Source: Prorocentrum cordatum
Lineage: Eukaryota > Sar > Dinophyceae > Prorocentrales > Prorocentraceae
Assembly (NCBI GenBank): GCA_963575745.1
Contig: CAUYUJ010005772.1
Location: forward strand, 1 to 58,640
DNA length: 58,640 nt
Direction of reading: 5' to 3'
The position numbers were made by a program, and so were the translations under genes. The first letter of the stretch is position 1. Every line of letters starts with the position of its first letter. This document shows positions 17,945 to 30,256 of the stretch, piece by piece. Below the pieces are notes generated by a model. The model was not told the origin of the DNA and did not search any database. It saw nothing but the letters and a program-made list of their open reading frames with translations.

Positions 17945-18780
17945 GGCCTCCTTCTGGGGGCGACTTGGCGACTTTGCGGGGGTCTCGACGGGAGCCCCAG
18001 ATTGGCACAGTTCGCGATAGGATGTCTCGAGCGAGAGCCCGACGCGCCCTGCGCGCCCAGGCGCGCGCCGGCAGATGTCCCGAAATGGTCCCAGGGGGCG
18101 CGGTGGGGCCGGACTTTCTCGCGCTCAGGGGGTCGACTTTGGGAGGATGCCTCGAGCGAGAACCCCAAACTGAGACACGCCCTGTGCGCCCCGGCGCGCC
18201 CCGGCGCAGGCCAGCAGATCCCCGGACATGGTCCCTGGGGACGCGGCGGGCCTGAACTTCTCGTGCGCCGGGGGTAGACTTTGGAAGGATGTTTCGAGCG
18301 AAAGCCCCGGACTGGGACACGACTGGTGCGCCCCGGCGCGCCCTGGCGCGCGTCTGAAGGCCTCCTTGGGGAGGCTCGGGTGGCCTTTTGTCTCCTTTTG
18401 AGAATGCCCCGCGCGAGAACGCTGGTTTGGAATACGTCGTCGGATTTTCCGGATTTCCCTGGAGTTGAACCAAGGAACCTCAGGGCCTCCTTCGAGACAC
18501 CGGGAAACGGTTTTCTGAGGATGTCCCACGCGACGGCGCCAGTTCGGAATTCGTCGCCGGATTTCCTAGATTTCCCCGACCTCTGGGGGCCTCTTCGGGG
18601 AAGCTCGGGGGGCACTTTTTCGAAACCGTCCCACGCGAGGGCGCTGGCTCGGGATTCGTCGCCGGATTCCCCAGGAAACAGAACCGGGGGCTCGGGGAGC
18701 CGGTTCTCTGAGGATGCCCCACGCGAAGGCGCCGATTCGGGATTCGTCGTGGGATTTCCCCGATGCCCCGGGCACGGAGC
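17945..18780. repeat. Tandem satellite, units of about 110-130 bases
   Basis: About seven diverged copies with a recurring block GGATG(C/T)(C/T)(C/T)C(G/A)CGCGA...GCGCC...TTCG...ATTCGTCGCCGGATT. The first three copies carry GCGCCCCGGCGCGCCC and the later ones ATTTCCCCGA. It stays open on the minus strand for 378 codons because of the unit lengths, not because it is a gene. Confidence 0.8.
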
Positions 18781-18907
18781 AGGAGGGGGCGGTCGGCGGA
18801 CCTTGCGCGCCCGGGGTGTCAAGGTAACGCGCGTTCTCAAGACCAGCTCCTTGAAATTACACCAGATCGCGCTCCCACTCCGTGGGTTAAAAGATATCAC
18901 GCTCCCC

Positions 18908-18929
18908 TCCGTAGCCATTTTGGCTCAAG
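18908..18929 (+). other. Relict dinoflagellate spliced leader (exact)
   Basis: All 22 bases of the dinoflagellate SL are present, including the diagnostic CCGTAGCCATTTTGGCTC. In cells the SL is added to mRNAs by trans-splicing, so its presence in genomic DNA marks a reverse-transcribed mature mRNA. It is the 5' end of E1. Confidence 0.93.
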
Positions 18930-19170
18930 CGAGCGCGGGCCCTTGGGGATCGGCCCGTCTTTCCGCGAACCCCCAGACGCCGCCCGCCCTGCCCAGGGCG
19001 GCGGTGCACCCATCCCGACGCTCGGGCGCCATAGTCGCTCGCCATCGCCCGCGTGGCACCGCAGGCTGAGGAGGAAGCAGGCCAGCGCGCGGGCCACCCT
19101 GCGCCAGGCCGCTGCGCGCCAGGCGCTGGCTGGGCACCACGGCGAGCACTACGAGGCGCAGCCTGTGGCC

Positions 19171-20301
19171 ATGGCGCCGCCCCCTGCTCCAGCTGGCGCC
19201 GCTGACGCTGCTGGCCGCAAGGTGCTCCTGGGGCCCAAGGAGCCCCGCTGGCGCTGCCCAGGATGCCGCCAGGAAGGGTTCTGGGCCAACAGAGTGGTGT
19301 GCTTCTGCGGGCGCGACGCCCCAGGCCCTGTGGTGCGCAAGGCCAGGCATGCCCACCAGGAGGCGCTGGCAAAGCGAGGAGCTGGGCCCAGGGCCAAGTC
19401 GCAGCCCCGCCCGCCCCCCTGGGCAGGCGGCGCAGGCGATGCGCCTCGGCTCCAGCGCCTCGAGGCCGGCGTGGCCAACATCACCGCGGCGCTGGAGAAG
19501 CTCACGGCAGGAGGCAGCAGCGGCGCCGCCGGCCTGCGCGGCGGTCGAGGCGCCCCTGACACAGGCGCTGCAGCCCCCCCAGCCCCTGAGCCGCCTGCGG
19601 ACCCAGCCATCCAGGAGCTCGAGGGCAAGATCGCCAGTCTGGAGCAGTCCATCCCTACGTTGCGCAAAGGCGGCATCGACGTGGGGCAACTCGAGCAGGA
19701 CCTGGCAAAGCTCAAGCAGCAGCGGGTTGCAGCGCGAGGGCGGCAGGCGGAGGTCAGCTCGCTGGGGGCCAAGCTTGATCACGCCAAGGCCAAGCGGGTG
19801 CAGCTGCAAAACGAGCTCACCGAGAAGCAGCAAGACGTCACCGAGGCAGAGAAGCTCGTCGAGGAGGCGAAGAAGGCAGTTGCTGACCAGGAGGCGGCGA
19901 TTGCACAGGCCACCGCCAACATCACCGAGCTCGAGAACAGCCTCAACCAGGCCATGCTGCGGGCCATGCCGTTGGGCCAGCCAGGCCAACCTCCCGAAGC
20001 CCAACGTGATGCGGAGCGCTTCTTGGCCATGGCACCTGAAGCAAAGAACCTGGGACCTGATGTTCTGGCCATGGTCGCCAAGCTCCTCACCAAGCACCTC
20101 ATGTGGACAGCCGCCTCCCAGGGGAAGCCTCCTGACGGTCGGAAGAGTGAGAGCAGGGAGAACATCCCGACGCCGATGGGCGAGGACCTTGGCGACAAAG
20201 ACTTTGACGAGATCTGCAAAGCGTGCAACTCCGAGGACAGCAAGAGGGCTCTTGAGGACATGCGCCAGCGCATGGGAATGCGCAAGCGGCAGCGAGTTTA
20301 G
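19171..20301 (+). CDS. E1 ORF1: zinc ribbon and coiled coil
   Basis: 376 aa. The ATG at 19171 is the first in this frame after the SL, so it is preferred over the longer frame reaching into the satellite upstream. Residues 27-50 include WRCPGCRQEG and VVCFCG, a four-cysteine zinc ribbon. A Pro/Ala-rich stretch follows. Residues about 155-275 are a strong coiled coil (ELEGKIASLEQSIPTLRKGG, then KRVQLQNELTEKQQDVTEAE). The C-terminus is basic (MRKRQRV). This resembles ORF1 RNA-binding chaperones of LINEs in layout; the function is inferred. Confidence 0.8.
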   Translation: MAPPPAPAGAADAAGRKVLLGPKEPRWRCPGCRQEGFWANRVVCFCGRDAPGPVVRKARHAHQEALAKRGAGPRAKSQPRPPPWAGGAGDAPRLQRLEAGVANITAALEKLTAGGSSGAAGLRGGRGAPDTGAAAPPAPEPPADPAIQELEGKIASLEQSIPTLRKGGIDVGQLEQDLAKLKQQRVAARGRQAEVSSLGAKLDHAKAKRVQLQNELTEKQQDVTEAEKLVEEAKKAVADQEAAIAQATANITELENSLNQAMLRAMPLGQPGQPPEAQRDAERFLAMAPEAKNLGPDVLAMVAKLLTKHLMWTAASQGKPPDGRKSESRENIPTPMGEDLGDKDFDEICKACNSEDSKRALEDMRQRMGMRKRQRV

Positions 20302-20359
20302 CACATGCAGGGGTGGGTACGACGTCGGCGAGGGGACGGACGGCGGCTCGTGTGGGGAC

Positions 20360-21340
20360 GAGAAGCGACATGTTCACCTCAGTTTTGCGACGGCAAATAT
20401 CACTTCTTGGGGCACAGGGCGCAGCATCCCCCCGCTCGTGTCCGACAGCATCCTCTTCGTGCAGGAGCACAAGCAGTCTCAGGGGGGACTCTTGGAGATC
20501 AGGCGTACGTTAAGGAACGAAGGTTGGGCCATGGCATGCGCTCCAGCCACCATCAAGGTGAAGGACTTTCAGGGCGGCGTGGGCGTGCTGGCCAAAAAGT
20601 TCATCGACTTCTGGTACGACCCACAGGACCAGGTCCAGTGGCCAGGCAGAGCGTGTGTTGGGTACGCTCGTTTGCCAGGGATGGGCGTGGTTGCGCTGTA
20701 CTCGGTCTACCTCGAGGTCAACGTTGGGCTCAAGGGCCAGAACCTCGACATCCTCTACAAGTTGCGCGAGCACCAGGCCCGCCACGGCCTGCCCTGGGTA
20801 ATGGGAGGCGATATGAAGATGGACCCCGAAGAGCTCGCCAGTTCTGCGGGCTTCCTTGCACCAGGTATTCAGGTGCACGCGCCGCCAGACCCGACGTGCC
20901 ACGGCAGCGGAGGGACCCACTACATCAGGGACTACTTCGTGACAGGAGGCCGCGCTGGGTTGGCCATGCAGGTACCCGTCACCAACACCTCGCTTGCGCT
21001 GCCCACCCACGACGTGGTCCACATGGGTGTCAGCAAGCGCGCAGAGTGGCCCAAAGTGAAGATGCCGCTCAGCACCGCGCACATGCCCACCTCGGTGCCC
21101 GTGGGCCCCCGCAGGGAGCCGCCCGACTGGACGGCGGCGCAGCGTGTGCTCGACGAGACCTACCAGCAGCATGCGGGTCACGACGGCCAGCAGGAGCTGA
21201 CGCCTGCCGACCGCCAGGCGCTGGTCGACAGGGCCCACGAGGTGTGGCTCGGCACGGCGCGCCAGGACTTCCAAGGCATCGTGGACCGCGACGCCAAGGC
21301 CATGCAGCTCTGGGGGGCCCCATCCAGTTCAAAGAGGTGA
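20360..21340 (+). pseudogene. E1 ORF2 endonuclease domain
   Basis: Endonuclease/exonuclease/phosphatase-fold domain that nicks target DNA for LINE insertion. Visible motifs: SFATANITSWGTG, then ILFVQEHKQS (metal-binding Glu), GGVGVLAKKF, LPWVMGGDMKMDPEEL (GDxN motif with K in place of N), HYIRDYFV, and LPTHDVVHMGV in place of the usual SDH. The frame ends at 21340 and the element continues in another frame, so the domain is separated from the reverse transcriptase by a frameshift. Confidence 0.8.
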
Positions 21341-22600
21341 CCCTGCCCGAAATATGGGCCACCAAGGCCAACGGCAAGACCACACCAGGTCGTGCACTCA
21401 CGTGGCTTTCTGGGCAGCTGCGCCAAGTCCGAGGCCTCCTGCACATCCACCCTGAGCGCCAGTCACACCTGGGTGGCGATGATCAGCGAGGCTGCCCAGC
21501 TCAACGCCTCCGAGGTGCCATCGCACGCTGCCGTGAAGGAATGCAGCGCTCAGGCAAGTTCGGCGAGGCGTGCCACACCTTTGGCGACTACGATGACTGG
21601 TACCAAATCGTGCAGGCCGTTTTGGACCAAGTCGGTGAGTTGATCAGCGGGGCCGTGGCGAACCCCGAGACCGTCGCACGAGCCGTTCAACAGCCAGGCC
21701 CAGGGGGCAGACGCCCACCCGACGAGTGCTACTACGACCAGGGTCGGTCTGGCCTGGGTGGGGAGGGATTCAGCCCCTCGAAGTCACACCACCCAGGCCA
21801 CACGAAGGGCGACTTCGGCAACTACAACAGCAACGAGTACGTGCCTGTGGAATGCCAGGGAGTCCGGTGTCGCCCAGAGCGCCCACGTCAAGGTACCGAC
21901 CCTGCGCAGCCCCTGGACCTGCCGAGAACCAGAGGCCTGAACGACCCAGAGGCGGACCCGTTCACAAAGCTAGATGACGAGCTGGACCCGCGGCAGCTCG
22001 CCGTGCAGGAGCACAAGCAACTATTGAATGCAGCTGGGAATGTGGAAGAACCAGCTAGCCCTTGCGGGCAGGCTGGGGACGCCGCAGTCCCGAGTGCACT
22101 CCATCAGGTGGATGACGTTCGGAGCGAGGCGAGTGCGGCAAGGGTTTCGCCGACGCCTCCCGCTTCACCACCACCGCCAAGACCTACAGCGCGCACCGCC
22201 AACGCGGTCCTTGGCGAGATCGAGCTCATCGCGAAGATGGCTGAGCGTGTGGGCAAAGATGTGCTCAGCGGAAGGGTGCATGGCCGACAGGTCAAGGGCT
22301 GGCGCGAAGTGCTGGCCGAGGACCACCTGTGCGGGGCGCCCATGCTCCACAAGTGGACGAAAGACCCAGGGGAAGGGGCAGCCGAGGTGGTAGACGGCAC
22401 CGTGGAGCGCATCCAGGACCGCTCGGCATGCCCAGTGGCGCTGCTCAATAAGTACCAGAAAGAGTGGGCGCGAGTATGGAACGTTCGCCCCCCCCTGATC
22501 AGCCAGATCAAGTTGTTCATACCTTGCACAAGGCGATCACCGCGGCCATCCAGCAAGGTGGCCATCAACATCGGCAGCACCTCCTCGAGCCAGAGCAGGT
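21341..22600 (+). pseudogene. E1 ORF2 linker region
   Basis: Continues ORF2 in a second frame (GGPIQFKEVTLPEIWATKAN, later HKWTKDPGEGAAEVVDGTVE). It matches the spacer between endonuclease and reverse transcriptase and has no own domain. A frame change near 22480-22600 precedes the reverse transcriptase. Confidence 0.6.
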
Positions 22601-23960
22601 CAGCAAGACATGCAGGTCTTTCAAAGCCAAGACCTGCAAGTCTGGGGGCATACATCCACGCCACCTGGGATGGCTCAGTGACGTCAGGCCGCTGACAACG
22701 CTGCTGAACATCCTCACGGAGGCAGGCGACTTCCCCACGGACGAGCAAGAAATGCTGACGGCGCAGTACCAAAAGCCCGCCGGAGGGCGCCAACCCATTG
22801 GACAGTTCAAGAGCCGATATCGACTATGGGGTCGCTGTCACAAACTAGCCCTGCAGAGGTGGCAGCAAGCCCTGGACGAGAAGGTGATTTTCAACACGGG
22901 CACATCGCGCAAGGTCACCGACTGTGTATGGCGCGCGGCGGTGGGGGCTGAGGGTGCTACTGGCGAGGAGAGGGCTTTCCTCATCCTGCTCTGGGACCTG
23001 GCCAAGGCCTTCGAGAAAGTCTCGCACAATATTCTGGTTCGCCTGGGCTGCGCTGAGCAGTTCCCCCTGCATGCGCTGCGCGTGGTCATCGGCGCCTTCC
23101 GCTGGAGGCGCACCCTCATACTGGACGGCCTGGCGGGTGACAGCCTGCACCCCGAGAACGGCATCGTCGCGGGGTGCTTCTCGGCCACGCATGCCCTACA
23201 AGCATACCTGGTGGACGAGCTGAGGGCCCAGGCAACCGAGTACCCCCAGGTCGGGATCGCTGTCCACGTGGACGACATCAGCCAAGAGGTCGTCGCCGAC
23301 AATGCGGATGCCTGCGTGGACCTCTTAGTGGAGGCGGCACGCGGGCTCAAGAGCGCCCTGCACGACGAGCTCCAGATGCAGGTTGCCGACGCGAAGGGCA
23401 CCATCCTGGGCAACAGCGACGCGGTCACCACGGAGGGCGTGGGCAGGCTGGCGAGCTTGGGCCTGCCCAAGCCTGAGCGTGCTGCTGCCGTGGCGCAGCG
23501 CCCAAGGGCGCCGCCGCGCAGGGCGCGCCCCCGCCGCCGCCAGGCAACGGCGCGCCATCTTGGAGCTGACTTTCGGGCTGGCCGCCGTCGGCACGGCGTC
23601 GTCGTGCGCACCATCCACCCTGGACCTGTGCGTGGCAAGATGTGGAAGGCAGCAAAGACAAGATTGAATCTGGCCTTCCGAGCAATGAAGGCATATCGAC
23701 AAACCCGCCGCATCTTGCACACGGCCACCCTGCCCATGAAGAGGTGGGGTGGCGAGGTCAGCGGTTTCACGGGCCAGGAGCTCGAGGGCATGAGGCGCAT
23801 AACCAAGCAGGTCCACGGGCACAGCCACATGTCGCCAGACGTTTTCGGCGCCATGTACCCCGAGATCGATCCTCTGGGCAAGGCAGCCTTCATGCCCCTG
23901 GGCCGCTACTTAGAGGAGTGGTGGAGGGCAATCGACGACAGGCACCGCCATGGCAAAGTG
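22600..23960 (+). pseudogene. E1 ORF2 reverse transcriptase
   Basis: Non-LTR reverse transcriptase. SGGIHPRHLGWLSDV is followed by MLTAQYQKPAGGRQPIGQFK, LLWDLAKAFEKVSHNILVRL (motif A with catalytic Asp), PENGIVAGCFSATHALQAYL (motif B) and GIAVHVDDISQ (motif C, catalytic Asp pair). The thumb continues to LEEWWRAIDD. The catalytic residues are intact although the full ORF2 is interrupted on both sides. Confidence 0.88.
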
Positions 23961-25721
23961 CTGCCGTCACGACGCTGCGCAGGCTCTACGAGCAAGCCCT
24001 CCAGGACAACCAAAACGGAGCCCATGAGGCAGGGCCAATAGGAGCGGCGCTGAAGGCAACAGCGGTCGCAGGCTGGCCGGTGGAGAGTGCTGCGGTTTTC
24101 ATGTCTCCACGTGTTGGCCGTCTTTCGACCCTCGAGCACGCCCCCGAGAGGATGGAGTACTTCTACCTGCGCGACGTGCTGGACAGGGCCCGCGAGCGGG
24201 CCACGGACAGCGTGAGACGCCGAGGGGACCTGGACGAGGAGGCACTGCCTGAGGTCTGGTGGGAGGTGATCGCCGCTACCCTTGGCAGCAAGCACCTCAC
24301 CCCGCTCAAGAAGCGGGCCATCGCCTCCGTCGCGGGGGGCACCTACCTCACGGGCGCCAAGATGGTCGAGTGGGGCTACGACGAGTGCGCGGGCACCTGC
24401 AGGCGATGCGGGGTGCGCGATGATTTGGCACACCGCCTCGGACTGTGTGAGGCCTTTGCTGAAGGCCATCTGAAAGTGACCCCTCCTCCTCCCCGCCGCC
24501 TGCCTGTTGAGCAGGGGGGCGAAGATAACATCGGTCCGTTCTGCCCCAGGGTGCCGTCGGTGCCCGTCAGGCCCTCGTTGGCCCTGCCCGCGGCGCCAGC
24601 GAAGATGATCGCGCGAGCGTTTGTCGGTGATATGCCCGTGTCTCTTGAAGATTTTGAACTTGCGCCTCGCCAGCCTCTTGCGGGTGACGGTCGGCCACCA
24701 CCGGCGCCCTCGGGGAGCTCCGTCGTGGGGGATGGGCGGTGGTGCAGCGGGGGAGGGACGGGATCGTTCGCAAGCTCGTGGGCTCCCTTACCTGTCAGCT
24801 CCCTCCCTCCGCTCACTCAGCCGAGCTGCAAGCCTTCTGCCGAGCAGCTGACTATGCCGACGGTAGCCAGCCGTACGTTGGCGACAATGCAGCGGTTCTG
24901 GCCGCGCGAGCACGCGGGCGCGCGTGCACCTCCAGCCCAGCGCGGCGTGATGCTGGGCACTGGCGCCGCGTTCGGCGCGGCGACCTCGCGTGCAGCGCGG
25001 GGGTGCAGGTAAAGTCGCATCAGGACGTGCCGACCGCCCCTCAGACCGAGGGCGAGTGGCGGACCGTCCTCAACTCTTGGGCCGACGAAGCGGCCAAAGA
25101 GGCTCCCAACCTGTGGCCCAGGCGGGCCCAAGATGAGGCGGTCCTGGAAGATGCCTGCGCAGAGGCGCGGCGTGGACTGGTGAATCTGGGGCGGGTGCTG
25201 GCGAGTGGGCCTGCTCCCAGGGCGGAGTGGGCACACCTGCCCCGCGTGCTAGGCCCCCCGCGGCAGTGAGGCCATGTTTTCTGCAACACGAGCTGCACGA
25301 GGTGGCCGAAGGCCGCTGGCGGTGCGTCCAGTGCTTGCACGGATTTTGGAGCTGCAAGGCTGGCATGGCCTCAGAATGTGGGCGTGAGGCGCCCAAGAGC
25401 TGGAGGAGTCTGCGAGAGTTCGCGGGCTCGCACGTTTTGTGTGGTGTGGTGATTGGCCCCAAGGGATGCCCACCCGATCAGGGTGACCTTTTGCTGTACT
25501 GTGTCCAGCGTGCACAATGTGCGCAGCAGCACCCCGTCGGCCTGGCCAAGACGTGCCCTGCCAGACGGCCTGGGTTTGTCCTGGACAAAATGGGCAGGAA
25601 ACGAAGAAGCCGTTTCGACCAAGGCCTCCACCCGAGAACGGGTAGGAAGGAGGTCGTCCTCGAGAGCTGGGCTCTCAAAGATCTTGGCTTCCTCACTCAA
25701 GGGAGTGAGCTCGGTGCGTAG
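23960..25721 (+). pseudogene. E1 ORF2 C-terminal part (zinc knuckle, RNase H-like)
   Basis: Three overlapping frames. First, ALPEVWWEVIAATLGSK leads to CAGTCRRCGVRDDLAHRLGL (a C-x2-C...H...C knuckle). Next, AHSAELQAFCRAADYADG, then VQVKSHQDV and LNSWADEAAKEA, match late RNase H motifs. Last, a short Cys-rich frame (EGRWRCVQCLHGFWSCKAGM) ends at 25721. The early RNase H motif is not clear. Frameshifts make this a remnant. Confidence 0.65.
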
Positions 25722-25772
25722 TCCACCCCCGCAGCTGGCATGCTCGGCGCCCCTCGGAGGAGCACGAAATAT

Positions 25773-26170
25773 CACGCCCCCCTCTCCATCCTTCGGCTCC
25801 CTCCCCGCCTCGCCTTCCCTGTCATCGTGTTTCGCTGCGTTGCCCTTCCTTGTGTCTTCTGCTGTTCCTCGCACTCGCCTCCTCCGCCTCTTCGCGCGGG
25901 TTCGAGATCTGTTCCTGGGAAATGAATGACTCGATGGCGTCTGGTCGTATCCCTCCCTCGCCTTTTCCTTCCTCTCCTGCTCCTGCGGCTGCTTTTCCAA
26001 TGGTTTTTTTCTCATGGCTCCTTCCTATACGTGATCGATAGGGGCTGTAAGAAAAGGGCAAGCAAAGTGGATAACACGAAGTGCAGCCTCCCCCATCACT
26101 CGCCGCCTGGATCCACTTCTGGGCGGGCAATGCGTCACGGCTCTGACAGGTGCAAACCCGCAGGCCATGG
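25773..26170. other. No gene recognised (junction of E1 and E2)
   Basis: Pyrimidine-rich to 25930, then mixed DNA. The two elements converge here, but neither 3' end has a poly(A) or a target-site duplication that can be seen by eye. Confidence 0.4.
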
Positions 26171-27043
26171 GCACACGCCAATCAGAATATGACTCCCCTG
26201 CTACTCACGCATGTCCGCGCAGCGCCAACCGATTTTACGCGGGCGGCCCGAAGTGTAGGCCCCGCCACGCGAACAAAGAACTGGAGCAACATTGGCCTCC
26301 ACAATTGTGCACACATGATGGCCGTGCTGGGGAGGGCACCTCTCAATTCCACCGCCTGCCTGACAGGCTGGGGGCCCGGGCCGCGCGCGCCCTCCTTGGC
26401 TGTCTGGCCGCGGCCCACGGCCCCCAGGAGGAGGGGGGTCGCACGCCGCTGAGGGGGATGAAAAAGGAGAAGAAGCCCATCAGTCCGCCACTGACCCACG
26501 GGGGCCCATCAGAGTGGACCTTTGTCGACCAAGGGCAGGCGGGCCGAAGACCCGCCCAAGGTCCGTGACAGGGCCCCCCTGGGGTACAGCTCAGCAGTCA
26601 GACAGTGCATCAACGTCCTGCTCTCCAGAACGATTGGCACTCTCTCCAGGCCACAGAGCCTCGCCTACATTAAGGCCGCAAGCTAGGGGGATGTCGGCAA
26701 GACAAAACGTGCCACTGGGGCCCGCTCTGGGTCCAAAAACCATCTCTCGGGGCTGGGCACCCGAAGCTCTGTCGAGACGCCCCAACCCAGCTCCCGCCGC
26801 CCCCCCGGGAGACCTCCAGGGGCCCAGCTCGAGCGGTCTGTTGGGGTGGACACCACCTCGGTATCCACCTTGCCCGGATTCACTAGGGACCTTTGCGCAA
26901 GCCTAGACCTACCGAACGCAACGCTCTGGCCCATGAGGAGGCCGTTGAGTAGCCTCCACAGGCGGGGCAAAAAACTGCTGGGGGCTGATCTACCCCCCAA
27001 CCTTCACCCACCAGAAGATAGCGTTGGCGGAAAAAACACGGCA

Positions 27044-28657
27044 TCAGGAATGTGTCTTTAGCCCCTCGGCCAACTCTGGGGACAACGCTTCTCTCTGGCC
27101 TGCGGCGAAGGAGGATTGGGCGAGGGAAGTAGCAGAGGCAGCAGCAGCTCCCCCTTCCACCCCCCGCGCCCTCGAAACCTGTTCCACCAGCACGCCCGCG
27201 GCCTCGAGCGTAAACAAAGTGAGCCCTTGGGCCCCTCCATTGTCAAACACTTCCCGATCCGCACGGTGGGCCCCGGCCCTGCTGATATGCTTCCCTAACG
27301 TGCGCGCCTGGCTGAGCATTCCTGTGGCCATCGAGACCGCATCATTGCTCCTGCGGGCAGGGCCCGCCCCAGCCCTCGACGGCCTATCCGCCGCTTGAAC
27401 GCCTGCGCGCCCCAACACAGAGAGGCGCCCTTCCCGAAAATCGGTCGCGCCGACGCGTGCGGGAACCTTTTTGAAGGTGACCTCTGGCGGCCTTGCTTCC
27501 AGAAAACACTGCTTCCACAGGTGCGCACGCCGTGCTCTGAGCCTAACCCTCCAAGCCCGCGCCTCGGGCCTGGCGGGAACTTCCCGAGGCGGCGTTGCGC
27601 CCAGACAACTTGGCCACCTCCCTCCCCTCGGGAGGGGGGGGGGGCTGAGCGACGGTCGGGGCGGGCTGGCTTTCCAGCTCCACCCCCGCGCCCAAAGAAC
27701 CCACGGGGCTGCCCCTGCGCAGCTGTCACGAGGGGGCCCGCGCGGACCCCCCAAGCCGTGCGACAGGGGCCACCCCTGACCAACAAAAACGACACAAGGG
27801 AAAGGAAAGCCGACGTCGGCAGGCGGAACCCCAGCGCTCGGGTTCTGAGGCTGGCTGCGTAACCAGCACCGCCCGCCCGGGCGCGCGCCCAGCCCCTCCG
27901 GAGAACGTCCCCATCCGTGTCCGAAGGGGGAGGCGACGTCGGCAGGCGGAACCCCGAGGCTCGGGTTCTGAGGCTGGCTGCGCAACCAGCACCGCCCGCC
28001 AGAGCATGCGCCCAACCCCATCCAGAGATCCTCTCCATCCCTGACCTCCTGGTCTGGGCAGACATCTAGCGGGGCCGCCCCTGGCCATCCGGCCAACGGA
28101 CGGAGCCCCCTGTCAAAGATCACCACTCCCCAGCAAGCGGCTCGAAGCAAGGGGAAAAGGCCATCCATGCCTGATCCATCACAAAAAACACTTCCCTGCA
28201 CCCGAGCTGGCGGCGGCCCTTGGCCCGAAGCCGGGAGCTCCAGGATCTGACCTTCCTGGTGGAGAGCCACCGGCACAGTTGGAGTCAGGCGCCTTCTTGG
28301 AAAAAGTTGGCAAAGCGCCTTTGCACGCAGCCCGAGCTTGTTGGTGGCGACAGGTAGGTCCATGGCCTGCAGGTCGCCTACCGCTGAAATAACATATCTA
28401 GCAGTCTCTAAGCTGATGACCTCTTCCGTCCTACCACGGGCAGGGAAACGCCACTTATTACATTCTTGACATAAAATCCCCTGTGCTGCACCTCGAGCCG
28501 CCGCAAAGAGAGCCATCGTTGCATAGTAGGGTTGGCCTTGCGGTGCATCTCCTGGCCCCGCGACGCCTGCCATGGGCCCAGCTGCTCCTTGCACCATTTC
28601 ACGTGCCCAAGAACCTTGCGAGGAAGAGGAAAGGAGGCATGCACCACACTCTGCCAT
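27044..28657 (-). pseudogene. E2 frame with RNase H remnant
   Basis: A 537-codon frame. Residues about 155-215 contain VQGSVFCDGSGMDG (first catalytic Asp region), RAACWGVVIFDRGLRPLAG and CPDQEVRDGEDLW, which match RNase H domains of dinoflagellate LINEs. ILCQECNKWRFPARG upstream could be half of a zinc knuckle. Downstream it runs through a tandem duplication and has no recognised domain. Confidence 0.5.
27811..28035. repeat. Two-copy tandem duplication of about 127 bases
   Basis: GACGTCGGCAGGCGGAACCC, then GGCTCGGGTTCTGAGGCTGG and CAACCAGCACCGCCCGCC, are present at 27811 and again at 27938. The second copy is partly diverged at its end. Confidence 0.85.
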
Positions 28658-29262
28658 GCCTTCGCCTGTCCAGCGACCTGCCTAAGCTGGAGCACCTCTG
28701 CAGAGTGCGACCCCGCTGGGGCGCCAGGCTGGGCCCGACAATCCCCCGCATGGTGGTCAAAGCAGCGACTCGCAATGAAAAGGTCGTAGCAGCTGCAATG
28801 GCACGTAGCGCCTGGCGGCCCGAGCTTCGCGACCCCATTGTCAGCTACCGTCGGTCTCCAGCAAAACAGCTGGGAGGGAGCTCTCGCCGCAGGAGCATCG
28901 ACCGCCCACGCGTCCGTGGCCCTGCAGCGAGGCTGAGCTCGACCGAGGGTTTCGACCACCCGCGCGTCTGCGGCCTCGACCCCGAGCTCGCACCCCCCCC
29001 CCCTCCCCTTTAGGGTCTACCAAGCCACGGGCCCCCCAAGGACGCCATCATAGCGCCCTGAAGCGCCCGCTCGAGAGCCGCGCCACCCTGGGGCATCGAC
29101 CACCCGCCCGTCGGCGGCCCAGGGCAGCGACTGGCCCTGAACGAGGGCATCGACCACCCGCACGTATGCGGCCTCGCTCCCGGGACCGCTGCTATCTTTC
29201 GAAGTCTGCCCTCCGCTGGGCCCCCTCAGGGCCTCTCCAGGCCCCGATCCGTGGCTGGGCGC

Positions 29263-29645
<383 letters not shown>

Positions 29646-29705
29646 GGGGGGGGGGGGGGGGGGGGGTGGCGGGGGGGGGGGGGGGGGGGGGCCGGGGGGG
29701 GGGGC
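29646..29705. repeat. Poly(G) runs next to (GT)n
   Basis: Three G runs of about 21, 21 and 11 bases separated by two to four other bases. They could form G-quadruplexes. Run lengths may be imprecise because such tracts are hard to sequence. Confidence 0.9.
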
Positions 29706-30256
29706 CGCCCCGCCCTGGGGCATCGACCACCTGCGCGTCTGCAGCCCAGGGCGGAGGCTGGAGCTGATCGAGGGCATCGACTACCCGCACGTCTGCGACC
29801 ACGGTCAAAACTCCGCTGCCCCCCTCCAGGGTCTGCCCCTCCAGGGGCTCCCCAGGGACCACCAGCCCCGAAGAAAGGCTCTGCCGCCCCCGATCCAGCT
29901 GCTCTTTGAAAATCTCAAGCCGCCTCTTGATCTCCCCCCAGTGGTGATCTGCCCTGGGCCCCCTCATGACCTCACCAGGCCTCGTGTCCTGGCTGGGCGC
30001 TGCGGGGGAAGAGCCGCCCCACCCTGGGGCTTCGACCACCTGCGCGTCTGCAGCCCAGAGCGGAGGCTGGAGCTGATCGAGGGCATCGACCACCCGCGCG
30101 TCAGCGGCCTCGATCCAGACTCCGCTGCCTTCCTTTAGGGTCTGCCCCTCAACGGGCTCCCCAGGGACCAGCAGCCCCGAAAAATGGCTCTGCCGTCTCC
30201 GATCCAGCTGCTCTCTGAAAAAGACCAGCAGCCCCATGAGCTCACCCCAGCTGTGA

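Larger units (their letters stand above)
18908..25772 (+). mobile_element. LINE-type retroelement E1
   Basis: Order: SL relict, 5' leader, ORF1 (19171-20301), endonuclease (20360-21340), reverse transcriptase (about 22600-23900), zinc knuckle (about 24390-24455), RNase H-like region (24740-25270), and a terminal Cys-rich frame (25227-25721). The ORF1 frame is intact; ORF2 needs at least four frame changes, so this copy is inactive. No poly(A) tail is visible. The 3' limit is set by the block shared with the gene at 16245 and is approximate. Confidence 0.85.

Noticed and set aside
18836-18905. Possible second decayed SL upstream of E1 (ACTCCGTGGGTTAAAAG)
   Set aside because: Too few matching positions to distinguish from chance.
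17782-18918. 378-codon minus-strand frame
   Set aside because: It is the tandem satellite read in one frame. Units diverge without protein-level conservation.
25227-25721. Separate zinc-finger gene after E1
   Set aside because: It overlaps the end of the E1 RNase H frame and lies before the shared 3' block, so it is best read as the tail of E1.
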